A stretch of DNA of 64,000 bases, from NCBI GenBank assembly GCA_023052935.1, contig CM041298.1, positions 114,940,977-115,004,976 on the forward strand, written 5' to 3'. The first letter of the stretch is position 1, and each line of letters opens with the position of its first letter. The notes under the pieces are model-generated. The model saw only the letters and a program-made list of their open reading frames with translations. It was not told the DNA's origin and searched no databases. Source of the DNA: Piezodorus guildinii. Taxonomy: Eukaryota; Arthropoda; Insecta; Hemiptera; Pentatomidae. Below, in pieces: positions 11,208 to 22,111 of this stretch. Both the position numbers and the translations under genes were made by a program.

Positions 11208-12064
11208 ACTTTCACTTACTATATATGGTAAGGGAAAGTACTGCGATCGTGAAAATTTTCGAATTCCAGTTTTCAACGGAAATACACATTTTAGGGTCCT
11301 CTGAGTCCAAATAACCAAGTCTCGCAAAAAGGTCTTTGTGTGTGTGTGTGGTAACTCCCGGGCGGAAATGGTAAGTCCTATGAAACTGAAATTTCATATT
11401 TAAGACAAATATACGCCCGAGACGTTACAAAACTTTTTTCATCAAAATGAGCTTACCAGAAGAGTCAGTTTATACCATGCATTGTGCACCTTTTTTCGAT
11501 TTTCTCGAAAACGGTTCCGACGATTTTGATTAAAATCGCTATATCGATGTAAAATTTAATTGGCTTTAATATCATGTAGGTTTTATTCTGATTAAAATGG
11601 TCTGACAGGGCTTAAATGGCGATATTGTAGATTTAATAAAATAACTATACTATTTTGTTAGCGCTGATGAAAAAAAGGTAAATATATAAATTGAATAAAT
11701 TCGATTCCCAACTAAAGGAGAAAACAGAAAAAATATTTTTTTAATGCAATTTTTTGTTTTTGAACATAAGAGCAGCAATATACATGCATGATATACCGTT
11801 GGAAAGCTGAAGATTTTAGAAAAAATATTATCTCATACACAAGCTTTTAAAAGTTAATAGAGAGTGATGAAGTGAACATACAACTAACTGATGATTTTAG
11901 ATAATAAAATGATGGATTTTTTAATGAAACACATGTTTCCATATAAATTCAATTTAATTAATTACTAAATAGTTTCACGTATTTTTATCTCTAACTGTAT
12001 TTGAAAATTGTTTCATTGAGTTTAAAAATGGAGGTAAGTGAAAGTCGTGTGTTGCCCGCACCAG
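11208..12064 (-). mobile_element. CTTAC element, complete copy
   Basis: Its right end (as read on the plus strand at 11208) is CTTTCACTTACTATATATGG, an imperfect 32-base hairpin with GGTAAGGGAAAG. Its left end is GTAAGTGAAAGTCGTGTGTT and GCCCGCACCAG. Between lie blocks found in all copies: GATCGTGAAAATTTTCGAAT, CCCGGGCGG, CTCGAAAACGG and CTGACAGGGCTTAAAT. No protein is encoded. The short inverted ends, terminal hairpin and AT-rich interior are reminiscent of Helentron-associated non-autonomous elements; that class is an inference. Confidence 0.8.
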
Positions 12065-12068
12065 ATTT

Positions 12069-12677
12069 TTTCTGACTAATCTATGAAGTTTTTTAGTATG
12101 TTTTGAAACATGGGGTCTTCCTGCCGCTCAGTGAGATCATGAGGTACCCATGTATCGAGCTTTTCTACTTTCCCAATACACTTTAAATATCTGGAAACGG
12201 TAGATGCACTTGCATTTAGTTGTGCTGAGAGTCCTTTAACTGTTTGGTAGGGGTTTCCTTCTACTGTATGTTTGAGGACATCGTTGTCTATTACGGACGG
12301 AGGTCTTCCTCGGGGAAAGTTTTCCAAGTCGGTATCCCCAGCTGAAAACTTAGCAAACCAACGGCGAATGGTCCGTTCATTAACACTCCCTTCCCCAAAC
12401 GCCTTGCATATGTCTAGCGTCCTCAGCTGCTGAATGGCCGTGTTTAAACTCGTACAAAAATATTACTCGAAAATCGCGTGTTTCCATGTTCATATTTGGA
12501 GGTATACTAAAAAGTGGGTAATTGATTGGGAAGCTAATGTTTATAATACAAAGGTAGAGCATTAGTAACTGTTTACTTTAAATATATAAACATTCGGAAG
12601 AAAACAACAGAGACCTGCAAAATCGTTTATGTATTTCAGAAACTATAAAAACGGATATTTCATGTGAAACAACCCAA
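12069..12677 (-). mobile_element. Mariner transposon, 5' half
   Basis: The minus strand starts at the terminal repeat TTGGGTTGTTTCACATGAAA (TA at 12678-12679). It reads the transposase N-terminus with METRDFRVIFLYEF, and then, after frame breaks near 12380, MENFPRGRPPSVIDNDVLKH and VEGNPYQTVKGLSAQLNASA. It ends at about 12069, directly beside the CTTAC element, with the catalytic part and second terminal repeat missing. Confidence 0.85.
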
Positions 12678-13560
12678 TATTTGGCGTATATCAACTTCTA
12701 GGTGTTAGGATCACCGTTGGATACACTAGTAGTTTTTTGCCCAGTTTCACAAAAATAGGTCCAGCAGTTTCGGAGAAATGCCACGTACGGCAGACAAACG
12801 GATTATTTTAATTTGTTTTTCGGATTCTAATTATTTTGTATAACTGTTTACATAGCTGTAAATAGGCAATTAATTAATATGAAAAATAATAAATAATTCA
12901 AAGAAAATGGTCTAAAAATAACCACTGCTAATTTCAAAACTCTATATCTCTGATATTTCTAAAGCGATTCCAATGATTACTTTTTTCTCTTGTAAAAACT
13001 TTAATTCTCTATGGAATAACTCTAACAACTAAATTGTTTTAATAATTATGTTTTGTAATTAATATTGGTTTACTGATTCTAAAACTCTATACAATTTTCT
13101 CTATATCTTCGAAAATAACGGAATTGCAAGGGTACATATATAGGCAACATTTCAATTTTTTCCTTTTCTTGTTTTTTGTATTTATTCTTCTCGGTGTCCT
13201 GATCCATAAACTCATTACATTTTATATCTGTCTTAAAAAAATAACTGAATTATAGGCGTATTTATGGGTAAAATTACAAAAATAAACTTCATTATTTTTT
13301 ATAATTTTCGCGAATTCTTCGGTAAAAAACCCTAATAAATTTCTTCTCCATCTTCATAAATAACTGAGTTATTGAATTAAATTAATTTTAATTGGCAGTC
13401 ATTTTAGAAATATTTGGCGTATAGCAACTTCTAGATGTTAGGATCACCGTTGGATACACTAATATCTTTCTCCTGAATTAAAAAAAAAAAAAAAATAGAT
13501 CCAGTAGTTTAGTAGTCACTGCTCGTGTGCGGCAGACAAACGGCTTTTTTTTTTATTTGT
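12678..13560 (-). repeat. Dispersed AACTCAGTTATTT repeat, inverted copy, flanked by 135-bp direct repeats
   Basis: GTTAGGATCACCGTTGGATA at 12708 and again at 13438, each followed by a block ending GGCAGACAAACGG, gives direct repeats of about 135 bp. Between them is the reverse of the 10005 repeat (CAATTAATTAATATGAAAAA, AATAACTGAGTTATTG). The direct repeats may be the terminal parts of a composite element. Confidence 0.55.
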
Positions 13561-13699
13561 TACTTCGACTCTGATCATTTTGAGACGTAAGCTCTTAAAT
13601 TTTGAACAGGGGAGAGGATAATTATTTTTATATTTTATTAATTTAATTTTGTCAATTACTAAGGTTCTTTATTGAAAAAATAAATCAATACTTAATTCT

Positions 13700-13870
13700 T
13701 ATGGTTATAACAATCTTATGGTTACTATCATCGAAACGGCTCATACTATGAAGATAATCGTTATTATGTAAATTATCAAGTATTTACTAAGCTTCCATTT
13801 GAGTAGTAAAATACATTTATATGTCTAATATTCAAAGACATAGTGGTCTTACAAAAAATATAATTTTTTT
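13700..13870 (+). repeat. One unit of the AGTCC element's tandem repeat
   Basis: ATGGTTACTATCATCGAAAC, TATGAAGATAATCGTTAT and TCCATTTGAGTAGTAAAA match the 182-185 bp units at 40490, 43270 and 52800-53200. Confidence 0.6.
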
Positions 13871-13942
13871 TGTATAATATAATATATAAAATTGGAAAAC
13901 CAGATATCTACCCTTTTCTACATGTTTTATATGCATGAAAAT

Positions 13943-14836
13943 CTGGTGCGGGCAACACACTACTTTCACTGACCTCTATTTTTAAAATCAATGAAAGAAT
14001 TTTCAAATACAGTTGCAGATAAAAATACGTGAAACTATTAAAGAATTAATTAAATCGAATTTCTATAGAAACATGTGTTTTATTAAAAACTCTATTATAT
14101 ATATTATCTAAAACAATCACTTAGTTTTATCGGCTTTTTTTCACTCTCTATTAACTTTTAAAAGCTTGTGTATAAGATAATATTTTTTCTAAGATCTTTA
14201 GCTTTCCAACGGTATATCATACATTTATATTACTGCTCTTATGTTCAAAAACAGAAAATTGCATTAAAAATATTTTTTCTGTTTTCTCCTTTAGTTGGGT
14301 ATCGAATTCATTCAATTTATATATTCACCTGTTTTTCATCAGTGGTAACCAGATAATATAGTTATATTTATAGAATCTACAAAATTAAAGGTACTTTAGA
14401 GAAAGAAAATTAAAAATATCGGCATTTAAGCCCTGTCAGACCATTTTAATCAGAATAAAGCCTACATGATATTAAAGCTCATTAAATTTTACATCGATAT
14501 AGCGAGTTTAATTAAAATCGTCAGAACCGTTTTCGATAAAATCGAAAGAAGGTGCAAAATGCATGGTATAAAGTGGCTCTTCTGGTAAGCTCATTTTAAT
14601 AAAAAAGGTTTTGTAACGTCTCGGGCGTATATTTGTCTTAAATATAAATTTTCAGTTTCATAGGACTTACTATTTCCGCCCGGGAGTTACCACACACACA
14701 CAAAGATCATTTTGCGAGACTTGGTTATTTGGACTCAGAGGACCCTAAAATGTGTATTTCCATTGAAAACTGGAATTCGAAAATTTTCACGATCGCAATA
14801 CTTTCCCTTACTACATATATATAATAAGTGAAAGTA
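13943..14836 (+). mobile_element. CTTAC element, complete copy
   Basis: It starts CTGGTGCGGGCAACACACTA and ends GATCGCAATACTTTCCCTTA..AAGTGAAAGTAAAAAA. All internal blocks are present, including CCCGGGAGTTACCACACACA near 14685. It forms an inverted pair with the copy at 11208. Confidence 0.85.
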
Positions 14837-15340
14837 AAAAAGAAATACATATAAAACCAGATCGCAGCTTTGCTCCAGAATATTTTATGGGTCAGTCCGC
14901 ATTAAATCGTCCAATTTTCATTAACTTTACCGCTAGACAATTTTTATTTTCATGATATTTTTACCAGTTACTAGAAGATTACATACATATAAACTTTTTA
15001 TTCCACTTGAGGACTAGTAGCTGATTCCTCAGATGGCTAAAGATTTATGAAACACCTTGTATAATGGTTATATTTATTGTTAGAAGTAGTATAAGTATTA
15101 CTGGGAATTTATTGAAGAAGAAAAAAAAAATCTCGTAGGGACATGGAAACATTACCTGCTGTTGCTAAAACCTAATCCTACCGACAATAAAACACATGAC
15201 ACATTTATTGCAGTTCGGGACCTAACAGTCTCCAAATCCAGGTATCTTCCCTAGCAGTTAACAAACCCTAAATCTCAAATCCCTGGAAAATAAAATCTAG
15301 AATCTTCACCTTATGGACAGTTAAAAATATTGGAAGACTA

Positions 15341-16030
15341 TCTGGTGCAGGCTACACACGACCTTGGTTGTTAAAATCAATTCAACAACTATTAAATAAC
15401 ATCTAGTTGAAAAAAAGGTGTAAAGAATGGTGTTAAGTTTTGTTGGAAACATGTGTTTTAGATTTAATAATATAACATTATACATTTGTACGTATAAATT
15501 TACTTAGGTTTAGGACCATTCGTCACTTTGCATAACCTTCCATAACTTTGTGCAAAAGATAATATTTTGTATCATATTTAGCTTTCCAAAGATATATTAT
15601 ACATATATTTTACTACTAATATCTTCTGGGAGGAATTTGTCCATGTGGCGGTCATTAAATGAAACAACTAAATAGTTTCAACTATTTATTGTTTGTCAAC
15701 GTCTCGACCCCCATTGTGAGTCATCATCAGGGAGTGTTGTAGACGAACTCACATCTACAGGAAATTTACCAACAAAAATATTTTTGCCCAATTCTCCTTT
15801 GCGGGTTGTCAAATTAGTTAAAATTGTATATTTATACGGTTTTTTATCAATACTAATAAAATGCTATAGTTAATTTTTTGGAATCTACAAAATTAAAGGA
15901 GGTTTAACTTTTATAACACATAGCTTTTCTCGGGACTTGGTTATATTAGGGCTCAGTTTCGTAGCAAACCATAATTCGAAAATATTCAGGATAGCAATAC
16001 TTTTCTTTAGTATATATTTTATATATAGAA
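15341..16030 (+). mobile_element. CTTAC element, diverged copy
   Basis: It starts CTGGTGCAGGCTACACACGA and ends near GATAGCAATACTTTTCTTTA. The middle is interrupted by the hammerhead-like element at 15628-15765. Confidence 0.6.
15628..15765 (-). ncRNA. Hammerhead-like element (family B)
   Basis: The minus strand reads CTGATGATGACTCACAATGG, then GGGTCGAGACGTTGAC. The GAAAC core is changed to GAGAC and the helix I pairing GGC to GAC, so it is probably inactive. The flank ATTAAATGAAACAACTAAAT is shared with the other family-B copies. Confidence 0.65.
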
Positions 16031-16644
16031 GAGAAAAAAAATAAATAATTTTGTCACCCAACCATTACTTTTATCACGATTTTTGTACCAGTTATTCTGT
16101 ATCTTTTCCTGAGTATAAAATATTTTTCTGGCTAATACTTTTAGTGTTGCAGTCATTTTAAGTTTTAAACTTTGCGGCTGAATTCATGTATGGGGAAAAT
16201 CTTACTCAAGTAATTTTGCCAACATCAAATAAAAAACGATCAATAAGATTTAGTAGAAATCTGAGGTTAGTTATTAGTTTAAGAAAAACGGATTTTTTTA
16301 TGTTCTATTTATTTTTTTTTCCTTACAACTCATTACATAATAGTGAGTAAAGAATGTGGTTAAACAAATTCTCAAAAATTAATAAAGCGATACTTTTAGC
16401 GATTTAAAAGTATAAGCGATTTTAATAGGAAAAGAGACTTGCCTTTGATCATTTTTCTTCTATAGTTAATTCATAGTACAACGTGCTGTAAAAATTTTGA
16501 TCTTTAAAAACATATTCCTTTCTTGTTTATGAATTCTTTAAAAATGGCTAATGTTCAAACTGAAATATCATAAAAGGAACATGCAATAGAAGATATAAGT
16601 ATATAATAACAGGCATAATACATAATCTGTAGGTGGATAACTAA

Positions 16645-16942
16645 TAGGGGTGGGCATAATTGAATGACGATTATCAGATCATTCGATTATTCTAATCATT
16701 CGAATTAATCGGTTCCAAGAAACGAATGATCATTTTGTAATGATAATCGAGGGATTTTGAGATAACAGAATGACCTTTTTTTTTTTTTTTGTCATCACAT
16801 AAACTATAGGCAGCCCAGCAATCGCAGAGAGGGGAATTATCTGCCATATTATCTTTCACAATGCATGTTAATCATTCGATTATTTAAATAATCGAAGTCC
16901 GATCATTCGATTATGACGATCATCCGATTATGCCCACCCCTA
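16645..16942. mobile_element. hAT-type MITE
   Basis: The ends TAGGGGTGGGCATAA and TTATGCCCACCCCTA are inverted copies. They are flanked by the perfect 8-bp duplication ATAACTAA at 16637-16644 and 16943-16950. The 298-bp interior has repeated ATCATTCGATTAT motifs and no coding region. The 8-bp duplication and GGGGTGGGCA end are typical of hAT elements. Confidence 0.85.
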
Positions 16943-17478
16943 ATAACTAACTTATCTTATTCCTACTGCTCTATCCCAACTCATCAGGTGTGACGAACAG
17001 TTACCACTCACAGCATGCCTGGTGAGAGAGCTGACAAAAGACTATTTTCACCTTATATATATATAATAAATACCTAATAAAGTATTTTTGAAAAATTAAA
17101 AAAAAAATTCACTCGCGTTATCGTTAAAAAAAAAAAAAAAAAATGTTTCTAAAACAATAAATATATTTTTTGTGACAGGTCGATCCGTTTGGGAGAAAAA
17201 ATTGTTTTGTTTTTTTTATTTTTCAATATAAGCTACAATTGCAATTAAATTGAAAAACAAGATATGTTACGTAGGACCCTTCAATGAAATAAAATATAAT
17301 AAAGTTGGAGGGGTACCAATCCAACATAACCTAAATTTTGTTTTTGAAAAATTCAAAAAAAAAAAAAATTTACTCTCATTTTCATAGGAAAAATTTTTAA
17401 ACTCTTTTTGAAAATCCATAACATAATTCTTTTTCGTGAAAATCAGTTGAGCTGTTCAGAACATTTTTTTTTTTTTTT

Positions 17479-18515
17479 ACTTTCACTTACCTACATATGA
17501 AATAAATAGCAAGGGAAAGTATTGCGATCGTGAAAATTTTCGAATTCCAGTTTTCAATGGAAATACACGTTTCAGGGTCCCCTGAGTCAAAATGACCAAG
17601 TCCCGCAAAAAGGAAACTGAAACTTCATATTTGAAGCAACGATACGCCCAAAATGTTACAGAACCTTTTACATCAAAATCAGCTAACCATAAGAGCCACT
17701 TTCTAACAAGCATTTTCTCAAAAACGGCTTTAATTAAACTCGCTGTATTAATGTTAAATTGAATGGTCTTTAATATGATGTAGGTTTCATTTTGATTGAA
17801 GAAGTCTGAGAGGGCCAATAATTTAAATTTTCTTTCTCTGAAGTACCTTTCATTTTGAATTCCATAAAAATAACCATATTATCTAGTGACCACTGATCAA
17901 AAACAAGTAAATATATAAGTTAGACGAATTCGATATCCGATTTTGATTAAACTCGCTATGTCGATGTAAAGTTAAATGGACTTTAATATCATGTGCATAT
18001 TATTCTGATCAAAATAGTCTGACAGGGCTTAAATGCCGATATTCTTCTTCTAAAGTACCTTTAATTTTGTTGATTCTATGAAAATATATGAAATGAAAAT
18101 AACTATATTATCTTGTTACCACTGATGAAAAACAGGTAAATATGCAAGTTGAGCAAATTTTAAAAGCAACTAAAGGAGAAAACTGAAAAAAAAAATTGTT
18201 AATGCAATTTTTTGTTTTTGAACATAAGAACAGTAATACACATGTATAACATACCGTTGGAAAGCTAAAGATTTTAGAAAAAATATTATCTTATACACAA
18301 ACTCGTAAACGTTAATAAATAGTGATAAAAAGCCGATAAAATTAACTGATAATTTTATATAATAATATAATAGATTTTCTAATAAAACACATGTTTCTAT
18401 AGAAATGTTATTTTAATTAATTCTTTCACTAATTTTTATTTATAACTTTATTTGCAAATTCTTTAATCGATTTTTAAAACGGTGGTAAGTGAAAGTTGTG
18501 TGTTGCTCGCACCAG
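17479..18515 (-). mobile_element. CTTAC element with internal duplication
   Basis: It is bounded by CTTTCACTTACCTACATATG and GGTAAGTGAAAGTTGTGTGT. It is about 150 bp longer than other copies because the block TTTTGATTAAACTCGCT..CTGACAGGGCTTAAAT..AAGTACCTTT occurs twice (from about 17700 and from about 17940). The open frame at 17483-17818 lies in it and is not a gene. Confidence 0.8.
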
Positions 18516-19189
18516 ATTTTTTCTTTTTTCCCTTCCATAACTTTCCTTCTAAAAGAATTATGGGACTAAAAATTTGCAAAATGTGGTTTCTCATAGGTGT
18601 GAATCAATGATATAAATTTGGTTCTAATATACGCGATGGCAGATTTCACATGCTTATTCCGCTAGTACATTTCCAAAAACTGGACCGATTTTATAACCAG
18701 CTGCCTTTCATATGGTTAGAAATTCCAATCACAAAATATTATAATTTATGACACACTTAAAAGCCAGAACAAAATAGTATCAAAGACCCAATAAAGAAGA
18801 AAAGTGCCGACAAGGGACAATCCAGGTAATAAGATGAGTTCAACTTTCAGAAGATTTACCCTTCAGGAAAATTGATGACTTAGATGGCCTCTTGCAGGTA
18901 TTTCCCCAAAACAGGGTAATCTGGTATTTGAAGGGTAAAAAAATTGAATATAAATGTAATTAGGAATATAAAAGTTCATTTGAGGAAAATCTAATTTAAC
19001 AAAAAAAAAAAAAAATATATATAAAACTAATATAACCTCTCTCAAATAATTGAATTAATGAATTAGTTTATCAAAATCGAAACATCTCAGTAGAGCTCCC
19101 ATTTCAGTTAATATAAGCTAGAGTATTATAGATTTATTATATTCATTTATTATAGAGTATTATCAGTTTATGCTAGGACATGGCTCAAT

Positions 19190-19236
19190 AATGCCCTGAT
19201 GATGGCTCAGAAGCTTGAGCCGAAACGTTGGAAAAA
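19190..19236 (+). ncRNA. Hammerhead-like motif, array unit 1
   Basis: GCC-CTGATGA-T-GGCTC-loop AGAAGCTT-GAGCC-GAAACGTT-GG. The core is intact except for one extra T after CTGATGA. Helix I is weak (GG with CC). The expected cut would follow 19229. Confidence 0.7.
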
Positions 19237-19657
19237 ATAAAATATTTAAAAAAGACTGACTCTAGATTATTTCCAACTATAATAATTTCTACAGCCGACT
19301 ATACATCCGAAATAAGTTAAGAGTAATTTTGAATTTTTGGTATGTATTTTGTATTTAAATGCAGATTTTTTTTTATCCTCCTAAGTACGTTTTAATTTCG
19401 AAGATTCGAAAATGTTAATAATAGGGAATATGAATGTTCTTTTCAAGAAAATCTAATTTAACCAAAAAAATAAAAAACTAATATAAGCTTCCTCAAATAA
19501 TTGAATTAATGAATTAGTTTATCAACATCGAAATATTGCAGTAGAGCTCCCATTTTAGTTTATATAAGTTAGAATATTATAGGTTTATCAATTTATTATA
19601 GATTTATTACATTCATTTATTGAGTATTATCAGTTTATGCTAAGACATGGCTCAATA

Positions 19658-19702
19658 AAGCCTTGATGATGGCTCAGAAGCTTGAGCCGAAACGTTGGCA
19701 AA
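19658..19702 (+). ncRNA. Hammerhead-like motif, array unit 2
   Basis: Same layout as unit 1, with helix I GCC/GGC restored, but the first core base is T (TTGATGA), which should weaken cleavage. Expected cut after 19696. Confidence 0.65.
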
Positions 19703-20129
19703 ATTATAATATTAAAAAAAAAGACTGACTCCCGATTATTCCCACCTACAATAATTTTTACAGCCGATATACATCCGAAATAAGTTAAGAGTAATTTTGA
19801 ATTTTTGGTATGTTTTTGTATTTAAATGCAGATTTTTTTTTATCCTCCTAAGTACGTTTTAATTTCGAAGATTCGAAAATGTTAATAATAGGGAATATGA
19901 ATGTTCTTTTAAAGAAAATCTAATTTAACCAAAAAAAATAAAAAACTAATATAAGCTTCCTCAAACAATTGAATTAATGAATTAGTTTATCAAAATCGAA
20001 ATATTGCAGTAGAGCTCCCATTTTAGTTTATATAAGTTAGAGTATTATAGGTTTATCAATTTATTATAGATTTATTATATTCATTTATCATAGAGTATTA
20101 TCAGTTTATGCTAGGACATGGCTTAATAA

Positions 20130-20173
20130 AGCCTTGATGATGGCTCAGAAGCTTGAGCCGAAACGTTGGCAAA
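20130..20173 (+). ncRNA. Hammerhead-like motif, array unit 3
   Basis: GCC-TTGATGA-T-GGCTC/GAGCC-GAAACGTT-GGC. It shares the C-to-T core change with units 2 and 4. Confidence 0.65.
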
Positions 20174-20600
20174 ATTATAATATTAAAAAAAAAGACTGAC
20201 TCCCGATTATTCCCACCTATAATAATTTCTACAGCCGACTATACATCCTCAATAAGTTGGAGTAATTTTGAATTTTATACATGTTTTTGTATTTAAATGC
20301 TGGTTTTTTTTATCCTCTTAAATACGTTTTAATTTTGTAGATTCGAAAATGTTAATAATAGGGAATATGAATGTTCTTTTAAAGAAAATCTAATTTAACC
20401 AAAAAAAAAAAAAATAATAATATAAGCTTCCTCAAATAATTGAATTAATGAATTAGTTTATCAAAATCGAAATATTGCAGTAGAGCTCCCACTTTAGTTT
20501 ATATAAGTTAGAGTATTATAGGTTTATCAATTTATTATAGATTTATTATATTCATTTATCATAGAGTATTATCAGTTTATGCTAGGACATGGCTCAATAA

Positions 20601-20644
20601 AGCCTTGATGATGGCTCAGAAGCTTGAGCCGAAACGTTGGCAAA
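20601..20644 (+). ncRNA. Hammerhead-like motif, array unit 4
   Basis: Identical motif to unit 3. The shared TTGATGA suggests units 2-4 were copied from one changed template. Confidence 0.65.
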
Positions 20645-20817
20645 ATATTAAAAAAAAGACTGACTCCCGATTATTCCCACCTACAATAATTTTTACAGCC
20701 GACTATACATCCTCAATAAGTTAGAGCAATTTTGAATTTTAGTTATGTTTTTGTATTTAAATGCTGGTATTTTGTTTTCCTCCCAAGTACTTTTTAATTT
20801 TGTAGATTCGAAAATGT

Positions 20818-21342
20818 AAATCATCACCTTAGAATCGATAAAAAATGGGTAAAAATATAAGATGAAATTTTATCACTAACTGAAGGAGAAAAATGCAAAA
20901 ATATATCCTTTATGCAATTTTTTATTTTTCGAATATTAGAATATTAAGACAGATATAATTGAGTTGTAAAACAAGTTTGTAGGGGTTTTTAATGATGATT
21001 TCAATAAAAAGTAAAGATTCTTGTAAATTAATGTAATTAATTATATATTCCGATATGTCATGTATAGAATGAGGGTTGTCTGTGAACAATGCCTGAATTT
21101 AGACTTCATAAGCAGTTGAAGGACGATCCTTGCGAGCGCTTTGCGTTAACTACAATTTTTTTTAACGACCAGTGCAGTGGATTTTCCTTTTTAGAAATAA
21201 AAACATTATTAATGGCGAAAATGATTTTTTTTCTCTTTCATTTGAGAAAAAAAATATTACTTTTTTTAGAACATGTAAACATTATAGACCAACTAGATAA
21301 GACCAAGTAAACCAATAAATAGACCATGGACACCTATTCCAA
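20818..21342. other. No gene recognised
   Basis: AT-rich sequence. The frame at 21089-21310 has no domain and a low-complexity Phe-rich end. Confidence 0.4.
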
Positions 21343-21361
21343 TACCCTAACCCTAACCCTA
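21343..21361. repeat. Three CCCTAA units
   Basis: TACCCTAACCCTAACCCTAA. It resembles TTAGGG-type telomere repeat, whereas most insects use TTAGG, so it is best treated as a short interstitial or chance run. Confidence 0.5.
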
Positions 21362-21414
21362 ATAGACACAAAGTTAAATAATGAAAATATTTACTGGAAA
21401 TTATAAAAATTATT

Positions 21415-21560
21415 ATCATATATACAAATTGGTTTATTATCTTATTACAAATCTTTATTATCTTATATTTGTATTATGTATCTTATATTTGTATTACATA
21501 TCTTATATCTTTATATATCTTATATTTGTTTACTATCTTATATACAAATTGAGAAGCGGG
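21415..21560. repeat. Degenerate TATCTTATATTTGTAT tandem repeat
   Basis: TATCTTATATTTGTAT-like units occur about seven times with variable spacing, immediately before the RTE fragment. Confidence 0.6.
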
Positions 21561-21570
21561 CGTTTCCAAA

Positions 21571-21836
21571 TTAAACGTTTTAGTTAAGAAGATCTGGGAA
21601 AATGAAAAAATTCCCGAAGAATGGAAAGAATCAATACTTATTCCGATTCACAAAAAAGGACCGGAACGGATTGTAACAACTATCGTAGGATCTCTCTTTT
21701 CCCAGTATGCTATAAAATATTCTCGTCAATACTAACTAGCTGAATCACGGAATACGCTGAGGAAATTATCGGAGACTACCAATGTGATTTTAGGCGGAAT
21801 CGCTCGACTATTGACCAAATATTTTCCTTACGTCAA

Positions 21837-21841
<5 letters not shown>
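21571..21841 (+). pseudogene. RTE-type RT, N-terminal piece
   Basis: It reads VKKIWENEKIPEEWKESILI, then after a frameshift NNYRRISLFPVCYKIFSSIL and FRRNRSTIDQIFSLRQI. These are the first RT blocks of RTE-type LINEs. It is interrupted by the poly(T) end of the Jockey element. Confidence 0.8.
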
Positions 21842-21875
<34 letters not shown>

Positions 21876-21877
<2 letters not shown>

Positions 21878-22111
21878 TGAGAAAATTTTACAATCTGTCC
21901 CAATTTGGACATTAATAGTATTGCTGAATGATATCAAACATACTACATTCATACAATATTTACACAACATAAAATTACAATAAAATATATACACAATAAT
22001 GAATCAATACAATAAAGTCAAGAATTCACTTATACCTATATACACATACACACACTTATACATACATCACATTTAGTGGAGAATCTAACCAGTGCTAGTA
22101 CTCCAATATAT
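21876..22111 (-). other. 3' UTR of the Jockey element
   Basis: 236 bases from the ORF2 stop to the poly(A), with the signal-like CAATAAAA immediately before the A-run (21841-21875 as T on the plus strand). Confidence 0.8.

Larger units (their letters stand above)
18950..20817 (+). repeat. Retrozyme-like tandem array, four units of about 470 bp, each with a hammerhead-like motif
   Basis: Four direct copies of a unit run from GAATATAAAAGTTCATTTGA-like sequence, through CTCCCATTTTAGTTTATATA and TTTATGCTAGGACATGGCT, to the motif at 19193, 19660, 20131 and 20602 (spacings 467, 471 and 471), then AAAGACTGACTCCCGATTAT and TACAGCCGACTATACATCC. No open reading frame of note. One self-cleaving motif per unit in a head-to-tail array of non-coding units is the organisation described for retrozymes. 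Units 2-4 are more alike than unit 1. Confidence 0.75.

Noticed and set aside
19190..20644. Array as a Penelope-type retroelement
   Set aside because: No Penelope RT or GIY-YIG endonuclease frame lies in or near the array. It is non-coding.
21343..21361. Telomere
   Set aside because: Only three CCCTAA units inside transposon-rich sequence.
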